This document shows positions 44,491 through 53,930 of a stretch of DNA of 64,000 nt, in pieces. Each line of letters starts with the position of its first letter. Position 1 is the stretch's first letter. Origin of the DNA: Halosimplex pelagicum (lineage in GTDB: Archaea > Halobacteriota > Halobacteria > Halobacteriales > Haloarculaceae); the NCBI RefSeq assembly GCF_013415905.1, contig NZ_CP058909.1, forward strand, positions 372,001 through 436,000, given 5' to 3'. The position numbers and the translations under genes are program-made. A model generated the notes under the pieces. That model saw only the letters and a list, made by a program, of their open reading frames with translations. It was not told the DNA's origin and did not search any database.

Positions 44491-46248
44491 CTACATCGAG
44501 TCGGGAGCGGCGACGCCAACCAGCCCGAGGGCGTTGCCGACGGTCTCGCGGGCGGCGGCGACCAGCGCGAGTCGGGCGCGGCGGGTCTCTTCGTCCTCGG
44601 CGGTGAGGACGGGGCACTCCCGGTAGAAGGCGTTGAACTGCTCGGCGAAGCTACGGGTGTAGGTGGCGACGCGGTGGGGTTCGAGCTCCTCGGCGGCCTC
44701 CTCGACGACCGCGGGGAAGCGAGCGATGGTGCGGAGGAGGTCCCGCTCGGCGTCCGTGTCGAGCAGGGCCGGATCGACGGTCTCGGCCGGTTCGAGGCCC
44801 TCGCTCTCGGCCTCGCCGAGGATGCCGCAGGCCCGGGCGTGGACGTACTGGACGTACGGCGCCGACTGGGCCTCGAAGTCCAGCGCCCGCTCCCACTCGA
44901 AGGTGATCGACTTGGTGGGTTGCTTGGAGACGATGTCGTAGCGGACGGCGCCGGTCCCGACCTGTTCGGCGATGCGCTCCACGTCTCCCTCGTCGAGGTC
45001 GTCGTCGCGCAGGCGGTCGTCGAGGCGGTCCTCGACCTCGTCGCGGGCGCGGTCGATGGCCTCGTCGAGCAGGTCGTCCAGGTCGACGCCGGTCCCCTCG
45101 CGGGTGGACATCCCCTCGCCGCCGGGGAGGTTCACCCACGAGTAGAACACCTGGTCCAGCCGGTCGGTGTCGTGGCCCAGAAGCTCCAGCGTCTCGTTGA
45201 GCTGCTCGAAGGTGAGCTTGTGGTCCTCGCCGATGACGGTGACGGCGCGGTCGTACTCCTCGAACTTCCACTCGTGGTGGGCGATGTCCCGGGTCGTGTA
45301 GAGGGTGGTGTCGTCCGAGCGCAGGAAGACGAGGTTCTTCTCGAAGCCCTCGAGATCGAGCTGCCAGGCGTCCTCCTCGTAGACGGCCTCGTCCAGATCC
45401 TTGAGCCGGTCGACCACGTCGTCGGTCGCGCCCGAGCGCATGAACCGCGTCTCCTTGACGAACTCGTCGAACTCCGCGGGGAGGCGTTCCAGCGTCTGGG
45501 TCATCCCGTCGAGCACCCCGTCGACGACCTCGCCGACGCGCTCGTAGGTCGCCTCGTCCCCGGCTTCGAGGCCCTGCATGATGGCCTCGATCTCGGCCTC
45601 GGCGGCTTCCTCGTCGGCGGGGTCGGCGTCCTCGAGGTAGGCGTTGCCCTTGCGGTAGTAGCGCACGAGGTCGTAGTCGGGCTTGTCGCGGTCGGGCTCG
45701 GGCAGGTCGCGCTCGTCGAAGGTCTCGTAGGCCCACGTGAACACGGCGACCTGGCGGCCGGCGTCGTTGACGTAGTAGTGGGTGTCCACGTCGTAGCCGG
45801 CGAAATCGAGCACGCGGGCGAGGGCGTCGCCGACGATGGGGTTGCGGGCGCGGCCGACGTGGACCGGGCCGGTCGGGTTGGCGCTGGTGTGTTCGACGAC
45901 GACGGAGCTGTCGTGGTCGTCGAGGCGGCCGTACTCGGTCGACTGGGCGCGCTCGACGGTGTCGGAGAGGTACCGGTCGGCGGGGAAGAAGTTGATGTAG
46001 GGGCCCTGGGTGTCGACCCGGCCGAGGTAGTCGTAGCCGGCGGGGTCGATCTCGCTCGCCACGTCGGCGGCCACCTTCGGCGGCGGCGCGCCCACCTCGC
46101 CCGCCAGCCGGAAGGCGACGCTGGAGGCGACGGCGGCGTCGACGTCCTCGGGCGGGCGCTCGATGCCCAGGTCCTCGGTCGGCAGGTCGAGGGCCGAGAG
46201 CGCCGCTTCGAGAGCGTCCTCGACCTCCGAGCGCAGGGAGAGATACAT
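44491..46248 (-). CDS. argS: arginyl-tRNA synthetase
   Basis: Class I synthetase charging tRNA(Arg), 585 residues. N-terminal Add1 domain, then [18 protein letters not shown] with the HIGH-type motif as HVGR, the catalytic domain ([13 protein letters not shown]), the KMSKS-equivalent [12 protein letters not shown], and the C-terminal helical DALR domain ([20 protein letters not shown]). All are typical of archaeal ArgRS. The insertion around 195-225 is acidic, as in halophiles. Confidence 0.97.
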   Translation of the reverse strand: MYLSLRSEVEDALEAALSALDLPTEDLGIERPPEDVDAAVASSVAFRLAGEVGAPPPKVAADVASEIDPAGYDYLGRVDTQGPYINFFPADRYLSDTVERAQSTEYGRLDDHDSSVVVEHTSANPTGPVHVGRARNPIVGDALARVLDFAGYDVDTHYYVNDAGRQVAVFTWAYETFDERDLPEPDRDKPDYDLVRYYRKGNAYLEDADPADEEAAEAEIEAIMQGLEAGDEATYERVGEVVDGVLDGMTQTLERLPAEFDEFVKETRFMRSGATDDVVDRLKDLDEAVYEEDAWQLDLEGFEKNLVFLRSDDTTLYTTRDIAHHEWKFEEYDRAVTVIGEDHKLTFEQLNETLELLGHDTDRLDQVFYSWVNLPGGEGMSTREGTGVDLDDLLDEAIDRARDEVEDRLDDRLRDDDLDEGDVERIAEQVGTGAVRYDIVSKQPTKSITFEWERALDFEAQSAPYVQYVHARACGILGEAESEGLEPAETVDPALLDTDAERDLLRTIARFPAVVEEAAEELEPHRVATYTRSFAEQFNAFYRECPVLTAEDEETRRARLALVAAARETVGNALGLVGVAAPDSM

Positions 46249-46376
46249 ACCTCCCGGTTTTCGAGCGGTGGATATAGGAATGACGAATGCCGCCGGGGCG
46301 ACCCCGGTCGTTCCCGCGACGTGTCTATCGCCGGGGCGAGCCCGGCGGCTCCCGCGTCGCGGCTACCGGCGAGGGG

Positions 46377-47045
46377 TCACTGCCCGCCGCGGCCTTCCTC
46401 GTAGGGCTGGACGACGACGAAGCCGTCCGACCCCTCGAAGTCGAGCTGGTAGGTCTCGCCGGAGGACTGGCCGATCGCGTCGCTCAGGCTGCGGTCGGTC
46501 TCGATGCCCGGCGAGAGGTTCGCGCTCCAGGCGACGGTCGCGTCGGGGTCGGTCCGCACGGGCGGCTCCAGCACGAGCGGGTCGCCGTGGGTCGTGATCG
46601 CGACCGTCCCCGGCCCGGAGAGGAAGACGTTGGTCAGCCCGGCGGCGGAGGCGCCGCCGATGCTGCCGATCGTGTTGATCTCGTAGTCCACGTCGGCCCC
46701 GAACGCGAGCACGTCCTCGCCGTTGACCGAGATAGACTCCCCCGCGTCGAGGTCGAGCAGCTGGACCCGCTTCTCCCGGTCGGCCACGTAGACGTGGCCC
46801 TGCCCTTCGACCGCCATCACGGGCGTCCCCTCGCTGGAGGCGGCCTCCTTGATGAAGCCGGTGAGGCCGCCCTCGGCGGAGGACTTGCCGGTAAAGGACA
46901 GATCGCCCTCGTAGGCGACCATGGCGCCGGCCTTGGTCATCACCGAGCCGTCGACGGCGATGTCGAGGAGCTTGCTGTTCTCCAGTTGGAACGAGTCGCC
47001 GCCCTCGTCGGGGGCGTTCTCGCTGACGAAGTCGTCGAGTTGCAT
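46377..47045 (-). CDS. AIM24 family protein
   Basis: 222 residues, starting MQLDDFVSENAPDEGGDSF. Trp/Gly-rich beta-helix proteins of this family (TIGR00266 group) are recognised by LLDIAVDGSVMTKAGAMVAYEG, a central FLSGPGTVAI and ILEPPVRTDP-like end segments. Function is unresolved; the eukaryotic relative AIM24 is mitochondrial. The longer frame starting at 47102 is disfavoured because its first residues are Arg/Ala-rich and lie across the intergenic gap. It is followed by two GC-rich hairpins (46293-46307 and 46330-46346). Confidence 0.85.
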   Translation of the reverse strand: MQLDDFVSENAPDEGGDSFQLENSKLLDIAVDGSVMTKAGAMVAYEGDLSFTGKSSAEGGLTGFIKEAASSEGTPVMAVEGQGHVYVADREKRVQLLDLDAGESISVNGEDVLAFGADVDYEINTIGSIGGASAAGLTNVFLSGPGTVAITTHGDPLVLEPPVRTDPDATVAWSANLSPGIETDRSLSDAIGQSSGETYQLDFEGSDGFVVVQPYEEGRGGQ

Positions 47046-47113
47046 GGACCAATCCAGAGCCGCGCGCGCGGCTCTGGACGGGCGTTCGAACGCTCGCGAC
47101 AAATAACCTGCCG

Positions 47114-47920
47114 TCAGCCGAACAGGCCGAAGCGGCCGCCCGAGTCGTCGTCTTCCTCGTCCTCGTCGTCCTCGTCGACGAACCAGTCGCGGTCGACGGC
47201 GGTGTCGAGTTCGTCGATCTCCGCGCCCTCGAAGAAGATGCCGATCAGGTGCTCGGTCAGCCGCACGTATGCGTCGGCGGCGGGGCTGGGCGGGGCGTTG
47301 AGCACGAGCGGCTCGTCGGCGGTCGCCTCGATGTCGTCGGGGATCACCGCGAGCAGTTTCGAGTCGAAGCGGTCGGCGATGGCCTCCACGTCGGTCTCGG
47401 TGGTCGTCCGGTTGAGGACGGTGCCGATGACCTCGCCGTCGACCCGCTCGGCGAGTTCGGCCGTCTTGATCGCGTCGCCGACGGCCACGTCGTCGGGCGT
47501 CGTGATGAGGACGACGCCGTCCGCGAGGCCCAGCGGGACGGTCGTCTCGTGGCTGAGGCCGGCGCCGGTGTCGATGAGGACCACGTCGTAGGCGTTGCGC
47601 AGCGTCTTGATGACCTTCTTGAGCTTCGCGGGGTCGGCGTCGGCGAACGCCTCCAGGCTCTGCTCGCCGGGGATGATAGTGATCCCCCCCTGCACGTCGG
47701 TCAGCGCGTCGCTGACGGCGCGGCCGCCGGCGAGGACCTGGTGAATGCTGGTCTCCGGTTCGACGCCGAGCATCGCACCGAGGTTCGCCATTCCCAGGTC
47801 GGCGTCGACGACGACCACGTCGTAGCCCTCCTCCTCCATGGCCGCCGCGACGTTGACCGCCGTCGTCGTCTTGCCGACACCACCTTTCCCACCGGCAACT
47901 GTACAGACGTAGCCCGCCAT
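47114..47920 (-). CDS. minD: MinD/ParA family ATPase
   Basis: 268 residues. Deviant Walker A GGKGGVGKTTTAVN (10-23), switch I DADLGMANLGAMLG and Walker B VVLIDTGAGLSHET are intact. The C-terminal tail is a run of Asp/Glu ending GGRFGLFG, which may serve as a membrane-targeting amphipathic tip after an acidic linker. Haloarchaea have several MinD paralogues that position surface structures rather than division septa, so the symbol is by family only. A CTTTATG box about 28 bases before the ATG indicates a leaderless gene. Confidence 0.88.
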   Translation of the reverse strand: MAGYVCTVAGGKGGVGKTTTAVNVAAAMEEEGYDVVVVDADLGMANLGAMLGVEPETSIHQVLAGGRAVSDALTDVQGGITIIPGEQSLEAFADADPAKLKKVIKTLRNAYDVVLIDTGAGLSHETTVPLGLADGVVLITTPDDVAVGDAIKTAELAERVDGEVIGTVLNRTTTETDVEAIADRFDSKLLAVIPDDIEATADEPLVLNAPPSPAADAYVRLTEHLIGIFFEGAEIDELDTAVDRDWFVDEDDEDEEDDDSGGRFGLFG

Positions 47921-48081
47921 TGTGCTAGGTCAAATCACGGGGACCACATAAAGCCGCCGTCCGTTCCGACGCCCGTCGGACGCTCGTCGGTCGGTTACAG
48001 CGGCAGCGAGGGCGGTCGAGCGGTCGGTCGCGGCCGCCGCCCGGAGAGGTCAACACTTACTTAGCCCCGAGCGCCCGAAAC

Positions 48082-48096
48082 ATGGACGATGAGTGA
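48082..48096 (+). promoter_or_regulatory. four-codon upstream ORF ending in UGA over the aRF1 start
   Basis: ATG GAC GAT GAG TGA spans the aRF1 start codon (ATG at 48089, in another frame). A TTACTTAG box near 48057-48064 places transcription start between the two ATGs or at the first. If transcripts begin early enough, a ribosome would terminate at UGA exactly where aRF1 translation begins. Confidence 0.35.
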
Positions 48097-49333
48097 GCAC
48101 GCCGAACAGTCGGACAAACAGAAATACGAGTTCCGCAAGGTCATCGAGGAGCTCAAGGGCTACAGCGGGTCGGGGACGCAGCTGGTCTCGATCTACATCC
48201 CGGAGGACCGCCAGGTCAGCAGCGTCGTCGCCCACGTCACCCAGGAGCACAGCGAGGCGGCCAACATCAAGTCCAAGGACACCCGCACGGCCGTCCAAGA
48301 CGCCCTGACCTCCATCAAGGACCGCCTGCGGTACTACGACACCTACCCGCCGGAGAACGGGATGGTCGTCTTCTCGGGGTCGATCGACACCGGCGGCGGC
48401 CGCTCGGAGATGATCACCCGCACGCTGGAGAGCCCGCCCCAGCCCATCGAGTCGTTCCGCTACCATTGCGACTCCGATTTCCTCACCGAGCCGCTGGAGG
48501 AGATGCTCGCCGACAAGGGCCTGTTCGGCCTGGTCGTCCTCGACCGACGCGAGGCCAACGTCGGCTGGCTGCGCGGCAAGCGCGTCGAACCCGTCAAGTC
48601 CGCCTCCTCGCTGGTACCGGGCAAGCAGCGGAAAGGGGGTCAGTCCGCACAGCGGTTCGCCCGCCTGCGCCTCGAAGCCATCGACAACTTCTACCAGGAG
48701 GTCGCGGGGATGGCCAACGACCTGTTCGTCGACGACCGCCACGAGATGGACGGTATCCTCGTGGGCGGCCCCTCGCCGACGAAAGACGAGTTCCTCGACG
48801 GCGACTACCTCCACCACGAACTCGGCGACATGGTGCTCGGGAAGTTCGACGTGGCCTACACCGACGAGTCCGGGCTCCACGACCTGGTCGACGCCGCCCA
48901 GGACGTGCTCGACGAGCACGAGATGCTCCAGGACAAGAAGTACATGGAGCAGTTCTTCGACGAACTCCACGACGGCGACCTCGCGACCTACGGGTTCGGC
49001 CCCACCCGCGAGAACCTCAACATGGGCGCCGTCGAGACGCTCCTCCTGAGCGAGGACCTCCGGCAGGACGTGGCCGTCTACGACTGCCCCGAGGGCCACA
49101 CCGAGCGCGAGCTACTCGGCCAGAGCGAGAGCCTCGACGACGAGCGGGCCTGCGACCGCTGCGGCGAGACGATGGACGGCGAACGCGAGGACGCCATCGA
49201 CCACCTCATGGAACTCGCCGACCAGCGCGGCACGGAGACCTATTTCGTCTCGACGGACTTCGAGAAGGGCGAACAGCTCCTCTCGGCCTTTGGCGGCATC
49301 GCCGGCATCCTGCGGTACTCGACCGGCGTCTAG
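48089..49333 (+). CDS. prf1: peptide chain release factor aRF1
   Basis: Recognises all three stop codons and triggers peptide release, 414 residues. Codon-recognition motifs NIKS (59-62) and YHCDSDF (125-131, the YxCxxxF element), catalytic GGQ (183-185 in KGGQSAQRFARLR) and the C-terminal zinc-ribbon remnant CDRCGETM are present. Single copy in archaea. It has an unusual short upstream ORF overlapping its start. Confidence 0.97.
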   Translation: MSEHAEQSDKQKYEFRKVIEELKGYSGSGTQLVSIYIPEDRQVSSVVAHVTQEHSEAANIKSKDTRTAVQDALTSIKDRLRYYDTYPPENGMVVFSGSIDTGGGRSEMITRTLESPPQPIESFRYHCDSDFLTEPLEEMLADKGLFGLVVLDRREANVGWLRGKRVEPVKSASSLVPGKQRKGGQSAQRFARLRLEAIDNFYQEVAGMANDLFVDDRHEMDGILVGGPSPTKDEFLDGDYLHHELGDMVLGKFDVAYTDESGLHDLVDAAQDVLDEHEMLQDKKYMEQFFDELHDGDLATYGFGPTRENLNMGAVETLLLSEDLRQDVAVYDCPEGHTERELLGQSESLDDERACDRCGETMDGEREDAIDHLMELADQRGTETYFVSTDFEKGEQLLSAFGGIAGILRYSTGV

Positions 49334-49714
49334 AGCACGCGTCGCTCACCGGTTCTCCGTCGATCTCCGACCGACCAGCCGCGGCGCCGTCCGCGGACGA
49401 CCGGCGGTCGAGCGACTCGCGAGTACTCGGGACGTGTCGAGCGGTAGAGAGTGTCGCCGGTGTACCCGGGAGGCGGGGGGGGAGTGCCTCCGTCGGGCCA
49501 CCACCGGCGACGCGAAATGGGTGCTGGTGGTAAGGGGGGGATTGGGGGGAGACGACGACGGGTCCTAAGTGTCGTCGCGGCGGCACCTGGCGTCGATGCC
49601 GCGGTATTCAGTACTACCCCGTGATGTAAATGCGGTGTACCTAACAGAGTAGGGAACGGGCGAGCGGGGGCGGAAAGCATGGCCTACCAGGTGGTAAACC
49701 GACCGACTCCGCGG
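49334..49714. other. 381-bp convergent intergenic region with G-runs
   Basis: Between aRF1 (+) and the DUF6276-like gene (-). It contains G-runs (GCGGGGGGGGAG near 49474-49483, then GGGGGGG at 49534-49540 and GGGGGG at 49544-49549), an AT-richer patch (49605-49640) and TACC-AGGT-GGTA at 49685-49696, similar to the pstS operator candidate. No gene or tRNA recognised. Confidence 0.45.
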
Positions 49715-50107
49715 TCACAGGAGCTGTTCGAGCTGCCGTCGACGGGTGCGCAGGTCGGCCTCGGCGTCGACGCTCGGGTCGTCCGCGAGTCGGTCGAGCG
49801 CGAGCAGCGGGTCGGTACCGGCGCGCTCAACGCTCGCCAGTAGCTCGGATATCTCCGCGCGGTTGGTCGCCAGCGACGGGAGCAGCCCGACCATGAGCAC
49901 GAACGGGACCGCCGCCTCGCCGTTCGACGGGACTGCGTCGCCGACTGCGGTGAAGTCGGGGATCTCCGCGGGCGGGTCCGCCACGGGCCGGAGGACGAGA
50001 CAGCGGGTGCAGATCTCGGCGCCGTCGCTCTCGCCGGGGAGCGCGTCGCGGTACTGCTCGGGGACGGCGAAGGCGAGCGTCGGCGCGCCGCAGTCGGGAC
50101 AGGTCAC
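49715..50107 (-). CDS. haloarchaeal zinc-ribbon protein, DUF6276-like
   Basis: 130 residues. A zinc ribbon is formed by C3-x2-C6 and C33-x2-C36, followed by an acidic helical C terminus. It matches a small haloarchaeal family of unknown function (DUF6276). It lies 134 bases downstream of atpD on the same strand and may be read through from the ATP synthase transcript. Confidence 0.75.
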   Translation of the reverse strand: MTCPDCGAPTLAFAVPEQYRDALPGESDGAEICTRCLVLRPVADPPAEIPDFTAVGDAVPSNGEAAVPFVLMVGLLPSLATNRAEISELLASVERAGTDPLLALDRLADDPSVDAEADLRTRRRQLEQLL

Positions 50108-50241
50108 GTTCGTGCGTGCGCGCGCGGCGGACTAAACGGTGCCGGGAGGACGGCGGAGAGAGACCGGATGGAACTGAGAACGGCGGCAGAAGCACGGCGA
50201 GAAGTGGGAACGGGAGAGTGACGAGAAACGGAAACGAAGCG

Positions 50242-50931
50242 TCAGTCGTCGGCCGGGACGGGCTCCTCGGCCTCGTCCTCTTCCTCGGCTTCCTCCTCGT
50301 CCTCCTCGCGTTCCTTCTTGTCCTTGATCTTCTTCATGCGGAAGATCTCCTCGCGCTCCTGCTCTTCGAGCTTCTGCTCGATGTACTCCTCGTTGGCGCG
50401 CAGCTCCGGGAGGAGTTTGAACTCCAGAGCGTTGACGCGCCGCTTGGTGGTCTCGATCTCGTCGAGCATCTTCTTCATGGCCGTCTCGACCTCGGCGGCG
50501 AGGATGATCTGGTCGAGCAGCTCCTCGTAGGCCTCGGCGGCCTCGTCGATGCGGGCGCTGGTCCCGAGGACGCCGTAGCCCCGCTCGTCGAGGCTCTTGG
50601 AGACCTTCGTCGAGTCGATCTGGGGGATGTAGACGCCCATGACGCTCTTGGACTCGGTGGTCAGCTCGGGGTGTTCCTTGAGCGCGGCGGCCGCGCCCCG
50701 CACGGCCACGTCGCCGTCGAGCGCGCGGGCCATGTTGATCGCGTTCTGGGCCTCCTCGTACTTCTCGTCGAGGTCCGCGCGAACGTCCTGGGCCTCGTCG
50801 AGGATGTCCATGAACTCCATGATGAGGCCGTCGCGTTTCTGCTCCAGCGTGTCGTGTCCGCGCTCGGAGAGCTCGATGCGCTCCTCGATCCGCATGAGCT
50901 CCTTGCGAGTGGGTTTGACGTCCTCGGCCAT
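50242..50931 (-). CDS. atpD: A-type ATP synthase subunit D
   Basis: Central-stalk subunit that turns inside the A3B3 head, 229 residues. Long coiled-coil N- and C-terminal arms ([39 protein letters not shown]) are diagnostic. The C-terminal tail is Glu-rich, a haloarchaeal feature. It is usually close behind atpB, but here it is separated from atpB by about 5.2 kb of phototrophy genes on the same strand. Confidence 0.96.
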   Translation of the reverse strand: MAEDVKPTRKELMRIEERIELSERGHDTLEQKRDGLIMEFMDILDEAQDVRADLDEKYEEAQNAINMARALDGDVAVRGAAAALKEHPELTTESKSVMGVYIPQIDSTKVSKSLDERGYGVLGTSARIDEAAEAYEELLDQIILAAEVETAMKKMLDEIETTKRRVNALEFKLLPELRANEEYIEQKLEEQEREEIFRMKKIKDKKEREEDEEEAEEEDEAEEPVPADD

Positions 50932-51013
50932 TGATCCGGGTTTGTCCGCGTAGGCAGTTAACCGTTTTCAGTCTCGTCGGCGACCGAGTCCGTCGAAGTC
51001 CCCGACGCGTCCC

Positions 51014-52051
51014 TCACCAGTAGCCCGCGATCCGGTCGAGCCACGTCACGACGACGACGTGGGGCAGCGTCAGCACGGCGATCGCGACCAGGTAGACGCC
51101 GGTCGCACCGGCCAGCGTGGGCTCGGGCGCCGGCGCCGCCCACCACAGCGCCCCGCAACCGGCCAGCGCGACGAGCGTCGGCAGGGCGGCCTCGCGGGCG
51201 AACCGGCCGAGCGTGGGCGCGAGCCGACCGCCTTCGAGCGCGTCGACCGACCGCTCGTCCAGTGCGAGGACCCGGGCGACGTGTCGGGGCGCGTGCCAGC
51301 AGCAGAAGTACAACCCCACCGCGAACACCGGCGGGACGACGAAGAAGTAGGTCCACAGCAGGGCCGTCTCACCGGCGTCGACCGCCCATGGCCGCCGGTT
51401 GGCGGCCGCGCGGTAGCCGACCGCGAGCGTCGCGAGGGTGAGCGCGGCCAGCGTCGCTCCCAGCGCGAGTCGCCCGTCGGCCGCGAACGGCCACGCCGGC
51501 ACCGAGCCGCCGAACGGGGCGACGAACGATCCGAGGACCGCCCGATAGCGCTCGGGAAACGCCAGCAGCGGGACGCCCATCGGCAGCGCGCCACGGACCG
51601 CGACGGTCAGGGCGCGCCGCCACCGCGCGTCGAGGTGGTCGGCGTCGAGCACTTCCCGAAGCGGGTGGATCTCGCCCTGACCCCAGTGGAACCACGTCAG
51701 CGCGAGGAAGGCGGCCGCGGCGACGAGCGGCGCGCGGAACCACGCGACCGCGTAGACGCCGCCTGCGAGCAGATAGACGACGCCCACCACCGCGAGCCAC
51801 CGGGGGGCTAGCCGCCCGGTCGCCGCCCTGGGGAGCGCCGCCCAGTCGACGGCGCCGTGGGGCATCCCGAAGGCGACGACGCTGACGACCAGCGGGGCGT
51901 AGCGCCACCTCGGCGGGATCGAGAGCCCGGCCGCGAACGCCAGCGTCGCGACGGCGACGGGGAGCCACGGGATCCAGAGTACCAGCGCGCGCAGGGCCGC
52001 GCGAGCGGCCGGCGGGACCCGGGCGTCGGCCCGGCCGCGGGCTAGCGCCAT
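51014..52051 (-). CDS. brp: beta-carotene 15,15'-dioxygenase (Brp/Blh), retinal synthesis
   Basis: Integral-membrane enzyme cleaving beta-carotene into two retinals, the rhodopsin chromophore. About 345 residues and 8-9 predicted helices. Iron-ligand-type His motifs of the family are present: GMPHGAVDW, LTWFHWGQGEIHPL and CCWHAPRHVARV. The ATG at 52051 overlaps the end of crtY by 10 bases, so the two are coupled. Longer frames upstream lie inside crtY and are not used. Confidence 0.92.
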   Translation of the reverse strand: MALARGRADARVPPAARAALRALVLWIPWLPVAVATLAFAAGLSIPPRWRYAPLVVSVVAFGMPHGAVDWAALPRAATGRLAPRWLAVVGVVYLLAGGVYAVAWFRAPLVAAAAFLALTWFHWGQGEIHPLREVLDADHLDARWRRALTVAVRGALPMGVPLLAFPERYRAVLGSFVAPFGGSVPAWPFAADGRLALGATLAALTLATLAVGYRAAANRRPWAVDAGETALLWTYFFVVPPVFAVGLYFCCWHAPRHVARVLALDERSVDALEGGRLAPTLGRFAREAALPTLVALAGCGALWWAAPAPEPTLAGATGVYLVAIAVLTLPHVVVVTWLDRIAGYW

Positions 52052-52764
52052 CGGTGGACCACCCAGCGGAACAGGACGACGCCCTGGACGACGAAGCAGT
52101 TCGTCACGACGAAAAACAGCATCTCCTCGACCGGGAGGCCGGCGACCGCCAGGCCCGTGGTGTAGGTGTCGGAGATGGTCCACACGCCCGCTTCGATGGC
52201 CAGGCGGTCGACCGCCCAGAGGTACGCCGACGGGACCAGCACGGCGACGGCGACGCGAGCGCGGGCGCGCCAGAGGTACCGCCAGCCGACCGCCCACTGC
52301 AGGGCCAGCACCGGTCCCGCCCACGCGAGGATCGCGCCGAGGTACGTCGTCGCCGGCGCGGTCAGCGCGAACAGGCCGACGACGCCGACGGCGAGGCCCG
52401 CCGCGGCCCCGAGCAGGCGGTCGCGCCGACCGTGGGTGACACCTTCGAGGACCGGGCCGGCGACGTGGAGCGTCCACAGCGTCGTCAGCGCGGGCTGGAG
52501 GACGAAGAACGCGATCTCCTCGTAGGGGACGCCCCACAGGCGGCCCGCGACCGCGCCGGCGCCGTAGGACCACACGCCCATCGAGATGAGCAGGCGGTCC
52601 CACGGCGTCGTGTACACCACCGCGAGAGCGGTGACGACCGCCAGCCCCGCGGCGCCGACCCGCCAGTCGACGCTGTCGCGACGGTGGTGGACCGTCGCCG
52701 TCAGCGCCGCCAGTACCGGCAGGACGTACAGCGCGTGGAACTGGACGTAGGTCAACGAACTCAT
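52042..52764 (-). CDS. crtY: lycopene beta-cyclase, fused CarR/CrtYcd type
   Basis: Makes beta-carotene from lycopene, the substrate for Brp. 240 residues, seven predicted helices, the fused form of the heterodimeric cyclases. Each half carries the P-x-E-E motif: PYEEIAFFVLQ in the first, PVEEMLFFVVTN in the second, matching the family. Lies between the rhodopsin gene and brp in one orientation, forming a retinal-supply unit. Confidence 0.93.
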   Translation of the reverse strand: MSSLTYVQFHALYVLPVLAALTATVHHRRDSVDWRVGAAGLAVVTALAVVYTTPWDRLLISMGVWSYGAGAVAGRLWGVPYEEIAFFVLQPALTTLWTLHVAGPVLEGVTHGRRDRLLGAAAGLAVGVVGLFALTAPATTYLGAILAWAGPVLALQWAVGWRYLWRARARVAVAVLVPSAYLWAVDRLAIEAGVWTISDTYTTGLAVAGLPVEEMLFFVVTNCFVVQGVVLFRWVVHRWR

Positions 52765-52841
52765 CGAGTCGATCTCCGGTAACCGCGACCGTAGTCGGTT
52801 CGGGCCGATTCTCGGCCGTGATACTGTTCGGGAACGACGGT

Positions 52842-52896
52842 GGCCCGCGGGAGCGGGCCGACTCGGCTCCCACCGGGTCGGCGTCGGGCGACGCCG
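52842..52896 (-). terminator. two GC-rich hairpins between the rhodopsin gene and crtY
   Basis: GGCCCGC-GGGA-GCGGGCC (52842-52859) and CGGCGTC-GGGC-GACGCCG (52879-52896) are perfect 7-bp stems with 4-base loops, 46-100 bases after the rhodopsin stop. They may protect the rhodopsin mRNA end or reduce read-through into crtY-brp. Confidence 0.45.
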
Positions 52897-52941
52897 CGTC
52901 GGCTGCGGGTCGGTGTCAGGGCAGGTCCAGTCGGTCTCGGC

Positions 52942-53724
52942 TCAGTCGTCGGCGGTCGCGGCCGCGCCGGTCCCGGTCGCGGCCGAGACCTCGTCGAGGA
53001 CCTGCCGGCTCGACAGCAGCAGGAAGCCGAAGCCGACCTTCGCGACCAGGTCCAGCACCATGAACCCGGCCGTCTCGACGAACAGGACGCTCCCGCCGAC
53101 CTCGGGGAGCAGCCCCAGCCCCTCGGTGCCGGCCAGCCACCACACGGGGTAGACCAGCCAGACGACGACGATCAGGTTGCGCAACTGCGCGAACTTCGCG
53201 CCCACGTCGCTGCCGAGCCGCTGGGCCTGCTCGGTGAGCGTCCCGAACAGGAAATACAGCAACACCAGCAGGAAGCCGGTGCTGATCCCCCACCAGACCA
53301 GCCGTCGGGCGCCGTCGTCGAGGCCCGCCGCGACGAAGTTCCCGCCGGCCAGCGTCGCGACCGCGCCGGTGGCGATCATCAGCGCGTCGAGGCTGACCAG
53401 CGTCGTCAGCTGGTTGCGGTTGGCCCGCGCCAGCAGTCCGAGGTCGATCAGCAACAGCGGCGTCGTGAACAGCCAGTCGGTGTAGCGCGCCCAGTAGATG
53501 GTGAGCTCCTCGCCGGCGACGTCGACCGTCGTCAGGCCGAAGCCGGTCGCCATCGCGAGGTAGTTCACGCCGGCGATCGCCGTGATCAGTATCGTCACGA
53601 TGTAGAACTCCTGGCGCTTCTGGTCCTCCTCGCCCCAGCCGCGGGCGATGAAGTACAGCATGCCCAGGAACATTCCCAGCGTCCCGATCCACAGCCAGAT
53701 TTGCTCGCTCCCTGGTGATGGCAT
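52942..53724 (-). CDS. bop: bacteriorhodopsin, light-driven outward proton pump
   Basis: 260 residues, seven helices. Proton-pump residues are all present (bacteriorhodopsin numbers in brackets): R80 (82), D83 primary acceptor (85), T87 (89), D94 proton donor (96), D113 (115), E201 (194) and E217 (204) of the release group, and the retinal Schiff-base lysine K229 (216) in [27 protein letters not shown] is the signature, and the absence of a halorhodopsin TSA motif excludes a chloride pump. ATG 53724 is chosen over an upstream in-frame ATG because the promoter overlaps the latter. Pumps protons outward for the ATP synthase encoded around it. Confidence 0.97.
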   Translation of the reverse strand: MPSPGSEQIWLWIGTLGMFLGMLYFIARGWGEEDQKRQEFYIVTILITAIAGVNYLAMATGFGLTTVDVAGEELTIYWARYTDWLFTTPLLLIDLGLLARANRNQLTTLVSLDALMIATGAVATLAGGNFVAAGLDDGARRLVWWGISTGFLLVLLYFLFGTLTEQAQRLGSDVGAKFAQLRNLIVVVWLVYPVWWLAGTEGLGLLPEVGGSVLFVETAGFMVLDLVAKVGFGFLLLSSRQVLDEVSAATGTGAAATADD

Positions 53725-53767
53725 AACTACAACTGGTACTGAGGATTTTTGCCTCAAAAGAAAGATG

Positions 53768-53783
53768 CCCAACTAGTTGGAGT
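53768..53783 (-). promoter_or_regulatory. Bat-type upstream activating sequence of the rhodopsin gene
   Basis: The minus strand reads ACTCCAACTAGTTGGG, matching the haloarchaeal bop UAS (ACCcnACTAGTTnGG as I recall it) at nearly every position. It lies 43 bases before the ATG, with an AT-rich segment (AAAAATCC) between, as in known bop promoters. The bat gene begins about 2.1 kb upstream. Confidence 0.75.
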
Positions 53784-53930
53784 AAGGCCGGATACTGGTT
53801 TTTCTTTGTCAGATTGTAGTAGCGGCGTCGAAACCGCCTTTTTCCGGAAGGATACCAGGAGTTCGTTCCGGTCGACGCGCCCGTTCGAAGACGGAAGGGG
53901 ATAAAAACGGGAGACGGGACGACGGTGTGG

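Noticed and set aside
46293..46346. Two GC hairpins between argS and the AIM24 gene considered as an RNA element
   Set aside because: Short 6-bp stems are common in this GC-rich DNA and no further conserved structure is visible.
52942..53724. Considered halorhodopsin or sensory rhodopsin
   Set aside because: D83 and D94 occupy the pump acceptor and donor positions and both release-group Glu are present; no transducer gene is adjacent.
53725..53772. Using the upstream in-frame ATG for the rhodopsin (16 extra residues)
   Set aside because: It falls between the activating element and the normal start, in promoter DNA; bacteriorhodopsins have only a short N-terminal extension.
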